The notes under the pieces were generated by a model that was given only the letters and a program-made list of their open reading frames with translations, had not been told where the DNA came from and made no database searches. DNA of 37,717 bases, from contig CAILQW010000044.1 of NCBI GenBank assembly GCA_903836515.1, positions 1-37,717 of the forward strand, given 5' to 3'. A program made the position numbers and the translations under genes. The stretch comes from Candidatus Omnitrophota bacterium (GTDB taxonomy: Bacteria; Omnitrophota; Gorgyraeia; Zapsychrales; Fredricksoniimonadaceae). Below are positions 33,043 to 37,717 of this stretch, one piece after another (position 1 is the stretch's first letter; every line of letters begins with the position of its first letter).

Positions 33043-33621
33043 TCAAACACCCAGCAGTTTGGCGATCACTTTTCGCAATGTTTCTATCTCGATATTCTTT
33101 TTTGAACTGACCCAAAAGATGTCGGCAGGCTGAAGGGCAAGTTTTCCCGTGATTTCCTTCTTTCTTGCCTCAAGCCCGGAAGGCCCGACCTTATCGATCT
33201 TGTTCACAATGATATTAAAAGGATATGCATTATGTATAAGCCAGTTGATCATCAGAATATCCAGCTTTGTCGGCCCTGCAACAGCGTCAAGAATGACAAA
33301 TACCCGGCAAAGATGCTCTCGGCTTGTCAGATAAGTTTCAATCATCGGCCCTAATGCCGCCTTTTCTGACCTTGAACCGGCCGCAAAACCATACCCGGGC
33401 AAATCGACGATCCAGCGGTAGGGCCTGATCTCGTACACATTAATCGTTCTTGTCTTTCCCGGGACCTGCGATACATGCGCCATCTTCGTTTTTTCACACA
33501 GCGCATTAATGAGCGAGCTCTTGCCGGCATTTGACCGCCCGACAAAAGACACTTCCACCTCACTCTCCCCGAGCGTCAGGGCATCCGTTTCCGTCATCAA
33601 ATGTTTAGCCGCGTGCAACAT
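33043..33621 (-). CDS. engB: Ribosome-biogenesis GTPase EngB (YihA/YsxC)
   Basis: The 192-residue GTPase has G1 GRSNAGKSS (28-36), G2 threonine in GKTRTINVY, G3 DLPGYG (from 73), G4 NKIDK and G5 SSKKN. It is needed for 50S subunit maturation. The length fits the family. No good Shine-Dalgarno before ATG 33621 is seen. M9 at 33597 is an alternative. It is followed by the L,D-transpeptidase gene after 60 bases. Confidence 0.92.
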   Translation of the reverse strand: MLHAAKHLMTETDALTLGESEVEVSFVGRSNAGKSSLINALCEKTKMAHVSQVPGKTRTINVYEIRPYRWIVDLPGYGFAAGSRSEKAALGPMIETYLTSREHLCRVFVILDAVAGPTKLDILMINWLIHNAYPFNIIVNKIDKVGPSGLEARKKEITGKLALQPADIFWVSSKKNIEIETLRKVIAKLLGV

Positions 33622-33726
33622 CTTCTTGAATTTTTTTCCCCGGTTCTGGTATGTTAATCATTACAATAACACATATTCAAACGATCGCGTCACAAAACCC
33701 TTGTGCGGCTAAATGCCTCATGCCCG

Positions 33727-36288
33727 CTATTGACTCTTTACGCTAAGCCGTTTCCATACCCATTTAAGCCCCTCAAACCAGAAAAGGCTTAAAATGCCTC
33801 CTGCCAGCGCAACCCCCAATTCAGTCAACGACAAGCCCGTGAAATGAAATAAGGAACGCAAGAACGGCACCGACAGCACGCCCACAAGCCCGAGGGCCGT
33901 CCCGAAAAGCACCCACCACAGGGCCAGATTTTTTGCCTTTAATATTTCCATAATATTTTTTGACCATGACAGGTTGGTTACAATCAATATCATATTCGAG
34001 AAAACCAGCGTGGTAAACGTAAGCGTACGGCATTCATCTTCGCCGATCTTCGTGGTCAGAGCATAAAAATAAACGGCAAAAACCACCAGCAGTACACTTA
34101 ATCCTTGCAAAAGACTTACGATAAAAGTATTCCTGTTAAACAAGGGCTCCTTAAGCTTCCGGGGCGGCCGGTTCATAATACCTTTTTCTTCTGAGACAGA
34201 TTCAAACACAGTTGAACACGCAGGATCAATGATCAATTCCAAAAATGCAATATGCGCCGGCATCAAGACGATCGGCATATTAAACAAGACCGGTAAAAAC
34301 GACATCCCTGCAATAGGAATGTGCACTGAAAAAATGTACGCAATCGCTTTCTTGAGATTATCGAAAATCCGGCGCCCAAGCCTGACAGCGTTGACAATTG
34401 ATGAAAAATCGTCATTCAACAACACCAGCGCGGATGACTCGCGCGCCACGTCCGTGCCGCGCTCTCCCATCGCAATGCCAATATTGGCCGACTTTAACGC
34501 CGGAGCATCATTGACACCATCACCAGTCATCGCCACGATCTCACCGTTGGCTTTAAATGCATTAACGATCGCCAGCTTTTGTTCCGGCACAACACGCGCA
34601 AACACATTCACGGTTTTAATCCGTTCCAGCAATGCCTTCAATGGCATCTTTTCCAATTCCATGCCGGTAATAACCTGATCCGGATTAATAAGGCCTATCT
34701 CTTTAGCGATATGTGCTGCTGTTGCAGGATAATCTCCCGTGATCATGACAACGCGCATGCCTGCCGCGTACGCCTCCTTGATCGCCTGCGGTACGGTCGC
34801 CCTGACGGGATCACTGAACCCCAGCAGACCGACAAAATTGAATATGAAATCATGCTGCCCCTGAGGCAAATCACCCTTCTTGAACACAGCGCTGGCAACC
34901 CCCAAAAGGCGCAATCCACGCGCAGCCATACTCTCGATCGACTGCGTCAACTCCTGCCGTTGCGTATCGTTCAAATGACAAAGATCGGCGATGGCTTCGG
35001 GCGCTCCCTTGGCCGCAATAATAAAATTCTCACTATCAGGCGATTTCCAAACATGCGACATCGCAATTAATTGACGTGACAACGCGTACTCTTTTACTAG
35101 CTTCCAATTTTGATGAATATGTTCCGTGCCCTGCAAATGCAAATCCCCCATTTGCTTGATGCCGCGTTCAATAGGATCAAAGGGGTCGGATTGACTGGCC
35201 AAAATCCCGTACTCGATAAGATCATGCGCCTCTTCCGCTAACGGCGTTGACTTCTCAGTCCCCACCTCGTAAAATTTTCCTTTGCTGTACAAAACTGCCA
35301 GCTGCATCTTGTTCAGCGTAAGGGTGCCGGTCTTATCCGTACACAACACCGTCGCCGCACCCAGCGTTTCCACGGCATACGTGCGCCGGGTCAAAACCTG
35401 GATTTTCGACATCCTCCACGCACCCAGTGTCAAAAAAATCATCAGAACCACCGGAAATTCCTCCGGCAGCATCGCCATGCCCAGCGTTAAGCCAGAAAGA
35501 ATGCCCTGAATCAAATTCCCACGCGTCAAGGCATAGATAACGACAACAAGCACACACAAGACCAGACCGATCAGGGAAAAAATCCTTACCAGCCTGCCGG
35601 TTTCTTTCTTAAGAAGGGTTTCCTCTTCCGTAATCCCCTGCAGCGCTTTACCGATCTTCCCTATTTCTGTCCGCACACCTGTTAATGTCACCTTGGCCAC
35701 GCCACGGCCGCTAACCACCATGGTGCCTGAATAAACAAACGGCAGATCATCTCCACCGGGACGACTGGGCGACTGTTTACCGTCCCACTCCGCCTTGCGG
35801 ACAGATACGGATTCTCCCGTCAAAAGCGATTCATCAACGGATAAATTGGAGCAGCTGATCACGACCGCATCCGCCGGGATCCGGTCGCCTTCACGCAGAA
35901 CAATGATATCCTCACGGACAACATCGCGCCCGGCAATACGCGCCTGCTCGCCGTCACGGATAACTAATGCCCGGGGACTCGACAGATCCCGCAACGCTTC
36001 AAGGGCCTTCTCGGTCTTGTGTTCCTGATAAAAAGTGATGCCAACCACAACAACAACGAAAGAGATCAGCATGACAGCATCCCTGGGCTCTCCAAGACAC
36101 AAATAGATAAGCCCGCTGCCGATCAACAAAAGAAGCATCGGCTCGCGGAGAATGCCGAACATGATGACCACAATGTTCTTCTGTTTCTGCGAAGGCAGTT
36201 CGTTAGCTCCCTCTTCCATAAGCCGCTTGTCGGCTTCCCGTGCTGACAACCCCTTAATCGCCTGGATTTCATGGTCGCTTAATATCAT
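33727..36288 (-). CDS. P-type cation-transporting ATPase (P2-like)
   Basis: Integral membrane ion pump of 853 residues. Actuator loop TGES (157-160), TM4 motif PEEFP (275-279), phosphorylation site DKTGTLT (D318), KGAPEAI, GDGVNDAPALK and a six-helix C-terminal region identify a P-type ATPase of the Ca2+-/cation-type class. TM4 PEEFP differs from the PEGLP of SERCA pumps, so the ion (Ca2+, Mn2+, Mg2+ or other) is open. There is no heavy-metal-binding N-terminus. GGGAG lies three bases before the ATG, and the start overlaps the end of the DUF2062 gene by 20 bases. Confidence 0.9.
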   Translation of the reverse strand: MILSDHEIQAIKGLSAREADKRLMEEGANELPSQKQKNIVVIMFGILREPMLLLLIGSGLIYLCLGEPRDAVMLISFVVVVVGITFYQEHKTEKALEALRDLSSPRALVIRDGEQARIAGRDVVREDIIVLREGDRIPADAVVISCSNLSVDESLLTGESVSVRKAEWDGKQSPSRPGGDDLPFVYSGTMVVSGRGVAKVTLTGVRTEIGKIGKALQGITEEETLLKKETGRLVRIFSLIGLVLCVLVVVIYALTRGNLIQGILSGLTLGMAMLPEEFPVVLMIFLTLGAWRMSKIQVLTRRTYAVETLGAATVLCTDKTGTLTLNKMQLAVLYSKGKFYEVGTEKSTPLAEEAHDLIEYGILASQSDPFDPIERGIKQMGDLHLQGTEHIHQNWKLVKEYALSRQLIAMSHVWKSPDSENFIIAAKGAPEAIADLCHLNDTQRQELTQSIESMAARGLRLLGVASAVFKKGDLPQGQHDFIFNFVGLLGFSDPVRATVPQAIKEAYAAGMRVVMITGDYPATAAHIAKEIGLINPDQVITGMELEKMPLKALLERIKTVNVFARVVPEQKLAIVNAFKANGEIVAMTGDGVNDAPALKSANIGIAMGERGTDVARESSALVLLNDDFSSIVNAVRLGRRIFDNLKKAIAYIFSVHIPIAGMSFLPVLFNMPIVLMPAHIAFLELIIDPACSTVFESVSEEKGIMNRPPRKLKEPLFNRNTFIVSLLQGLSVLLVVFAVYFYALTTKIGEDECRTLTFTTLVFSNMILIVTNLSWSKNIMEILKAKNLALWWVLFGTALGLVGVLSVPFLRSLFHFTGLSLTELGVALAGGILSLFWFEGLKWVWKRLSVKSQ

Positions 36289-36772
36289 ATGCTCCCTTTC
36301 TCCTGTTCCGTATCCGTATCACAAAGATATACACAACTATGGCAGCCACCGCCGCAAACAACAGTGAAACGATCAAATATCCAACGCCGATGGGAACAAG
36401 CACATCCTTGGCGGACACCTCGAACAATTTTTCCCATTTAAAATTCTTAAACAGCCCTATCCAGGCGGCATAAACATCCTGATAATTCTTCCCCATCACG
36501 GCTGCGCCGATCTTGATAGCCAGTACAAGCGCAATAAGACTGACCCATGTATTAAAAAGAATGCTTCCCAAAAGAGCACTCGTACGATTGACCCGGAAAA
36601 GAAACGCAAGCAGGAATGCGATCACCGGGCCGACGCCTGGCATCACTCCGACAAAGGCACCAAGCCCGAACCCAAGTGCGATCTTCAGCGGCGTATCTCT
36701 GATCCGAAAAAGCCTGAGATACGTCACTTTGACCAACCGTTGTATTTGATCCAGCCTTCCTCTATGATACAT
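36269..36772 (-). CDS. DUF2062 membrane protein
   Basis: The start is taken at 36772 (MYHRGRLDQIQRLV), with GGAG four bases upstream, rather than 36787. The 167-residue protein has DUF2062 features: IALGFGLGAFVGVMPGVG, then further membrane helices (SILFNTWVSLIALVLAI, LIVSLLFAAVAAIVVYI). The C-terminus overlaps the ATPase start, so they are probably translated together. Function is unknown. An envelope role is likely. Confidence 0.8.
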   Translation of the reverse strand: MYHRGRLDQIQRLVKVTYLRLFRIRDTPLKIALGFGLGAFVGVMPGVGPVIAFLLAFLFRVNRTSALLGSILFNTWVSLIALVLAIKIGAAVMGKNYQDVYAAWIGLFKNFKWEKLFEVSAKDVLVPIGVGYLIVSLLFAAVAAIVVYIFVIRIRNRRKGAYDIKRP

Positions 36773-37008
36773 ATTTCTCCATCCCATCGATTGTTCTAAT
36801 ACGAATTAATGTCCACCAGATTAATGTCATACCGCATGGCTCCTGCAACATTTGACTTTTCCAGGCAGGTCGGTGGAATTTACTGCCCTCAATATAAAAT
36901 ATTAAATATGTTAGTATTGTAGCCCTCTCCCCCTGAACAACCCACAATTTTTAACATGTATAAGAATCCCGCGGAGGGACCAACGATCGGCGCGGGTGTG
37001 CCTATCAT
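36773..37008. other. Intergenic stretch with a GC-rich inverted repeat
   Basis: No credible gene was found. An in-frame stretch of about 60 codons on the minus strand (36762-36947) lacks a ribosome-binding site and overlaps the DUF2062 start, so it is left out. CCCGCG (36968-36973) and CGCGGG (36991-36996) form a short stem. Confidence 0.35.
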
Positions 37009-37039
37009 GAAAAAACCCTTCAGCGTTGAGGCTAAAGGG
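37009..37039 (-). terminator. Terminator after the response-regulator fragment
   Basis: On the minus strand CCCTT T AGC (37039-37031), a six-base loop, GCT G AAGGG (37024-37016) and then TTTTTT (37015-37010) form a hairpin with one mismatched pair and a T-run. It ends transcripts from 37087 and beyond, about 48 bases after the stop. Confidence 0.7.
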
Positions 37040-37086
37040 CCAACAGATAGATTGGTTCAGCGCTATTTACCGGTGCGGGCGTAAGC

Positions 37087-37451
37087 TCATTTAAGAAGAC
37101 CCTCTATTTTTTTCACCAGCGCTTCGACATCAAACGGCTTACTGATAACACCGGCAACAAGACCGGACTTTATTTCCTTGCTGTATAAATGATCCAGGTC
37201 CATCATGCCGGAAATAATAAAAACCAAAGATTGGGGATTGAACTCCTTGGTCATTTTCAATAAGTCCATACCACTCAACCCATTCATTTTATAATCAAAT
37301 AAACATACATCATATTTATGTTTCTTTACGCGCTTTGCGGCTTCTTCGCTATTTGTTTCCTCGTCAACATAATACCCCTCGTCACGAAAAACAAGGGCTA
37401 ATGCGCAGCAAATAGATTGGTTATCATCAACAATAAGTATTTTTGGCTCAT
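37087..37451 (-). pseudogene. Response-regulator receiver with damaged start
   Basis: The frame reads PKILIVDDNQSICCAL and then DVCLFDYKMNGLSGMDLL, with conserved Asp pair (VDD), phospho-acceptor D in LFDYKM, and a Lys in ISKPFDV. It is a single receiver domain of about 115 residues that ends LVKKIEGLLK. No ATG, GTG or TTG opens the frame before the internal ATG at 37287. An ATG at 37451 is in another frame. Restoring one C after ATGAGCC would give M-S-P-K-I-L-I-V-D-D, so a single-base deletion or assembly error is likely. The transposase stop overlaps this ATG. A stand-alone receiver could relay signals to a partner. Confidence 0.7.
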
Positions 37452-37717
37452 TCTGAATTGTTGAACGCCACCGTCCACGGCTGAAAAAACCTTAAAGACG
37501 AGCACGCCTGGATAATTTTTAGCTTCATGTACTCGTCATCCCGGTAGCCATAGGCACGGCGGATGATGTTTTTAGCATTAAGGTTCGTTGACTCGACAAA
37601 TCCCAACGGGAGTTTATGATCGCAATACGCGAGAATGCCATCCAGATGTTTATCGACCATTCGAACGAAGCGCTCATACGATTCCAGCCGGGCCCACTTC
37701 AACGAATCCTTCCAGAG
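37448..37717 (-). CDS. ISL3 family transposase, C-terminal part (runs off the window)
   Basis: The visible 89 residues begin LWKDSLKWARLESYERFV and contain the ISL3 end motif: HLDGILAYCDHKLPLGFVES, then TNLNAKNIIRRAYGYRDDEYM. The order ILAYCDHKL...ES.N.KAK...YGYR is the C-terminal DDE domain of ISL3 elements. The protein ends FNNSE at 37448, whose stop (ATGA) overlaps the ATG of the response-regulator fragment. No inverted repeat is seen after the stop, so the element may be truncated here. The rest lies beyond the right edge. Confidence 0.7.
   Translation of the reverse strand, partial: LWKDSLKWARLESYERFVRMVDKHLDGILAYCDHKLPLGFVESTNLNAKNIIRRAYGYRDDEYMKLKIIQACSSLRFFQPWTVAFNNSE

Noticed and set aside
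36762-36947. Minus-strand 61-codon frame before the DUF2062 gene
   Set aside because: No ribosome site, overlaps the DUF2062 start and has no domain. Left as intergenic.
1-37717. CRISPR array, tRNA, rRNA or a prophage region
   Set aside because: No regular spacer array, no tRNA cloverleaf or rRNA pattern, and no phage structural genes were seen while reading. A dedicated scan was not possible.

Overview
The window looks like a chromosomal stretch of a Gram-negative, poorly characterised bacterium. The envelope machinery is diderm: RND pumps, TolC proteins, lipoproteins and TonB-receptor debris. My best guess for lineage is Omnitrophota or a close relative. This rests on recalled similarity of several small proteins and of the broken secreted-protein start at the left edge, so it is an inference. 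Almost all genes lie on the minus strand. The exceptions are recQ and a 19-codon basic ORF. No rRNA, tRNA or CRISPR array was recognised.

Layout. (1) 1-370: the 5' end of an IS630-type element sits inside a gene for a secreted protein, leaving its signal peptide and a stop codon at the junction. (2) 370-5500: a Cu(I)/Ag(I)-type efflux operon, read right to left: a Cys/His-rich exported protein, a YHS-like exported protein, CusB with a metal-binding N-terminus but no hairpin domain, and CusA with its methionine triad. A palindromic repeat lies between cusB and cusA. (3) 5616-15404: a large efflux operon with order TolC, HAE1-type RND pump, second TolC, MacA, MacB, followed by a small membrane protein and a LysM-amidase lipoprotein. 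Only one adaptor gene serves two pumps. (4) 15404-18110: decayed DNA (TonB-receptor pseudogene, possible cytochrome c scrap), then small or unrecognised proteins, including two short ORFs, one of them a zinc-ribbon ORF without an ATG. (5) 18164-21284: divergent DEAD-box RNA helicase and RecQ. (6) 21290-24847: an atypical SDR, a second copy of the palindromic repeat, a MazG-like hydrolase, a DUF1456 protein, the tiny basic ORF, a TPR protein and an HTH-like protein. (7) 24946-29506: a PAS-GGDEF-EAL protein, small exported proteins and an RsmH-like methyltransferase with an N-terminal extension. (8) 29566-32066: an iron/oxidative-stress cluster (rubredoxin-like, CDGSH, two ferritin-like proteins, Fe-type SOD, Cys-rich protein). 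(9) 32224-36772: L,D-transpeptidase, EngB, a P-type cation ATPase and a DUF2062 protein. (10) 37009-37717: a response-regulator receiver with a damaged start, directly abutting the end of an ISL3-type transposase.

Taken together, the genes suggest a cell equipped for metal extrusion, multidrug or lipid export, cell-wall remodelling and iron/oxygen stress. The most unusual structural signal is the pair of dispersed multi-hairpin repeats at 3689-3748 and 22875-22984. They share a 33-bp identical block, and one copy carries an additional self-complementary 48-bp arm.
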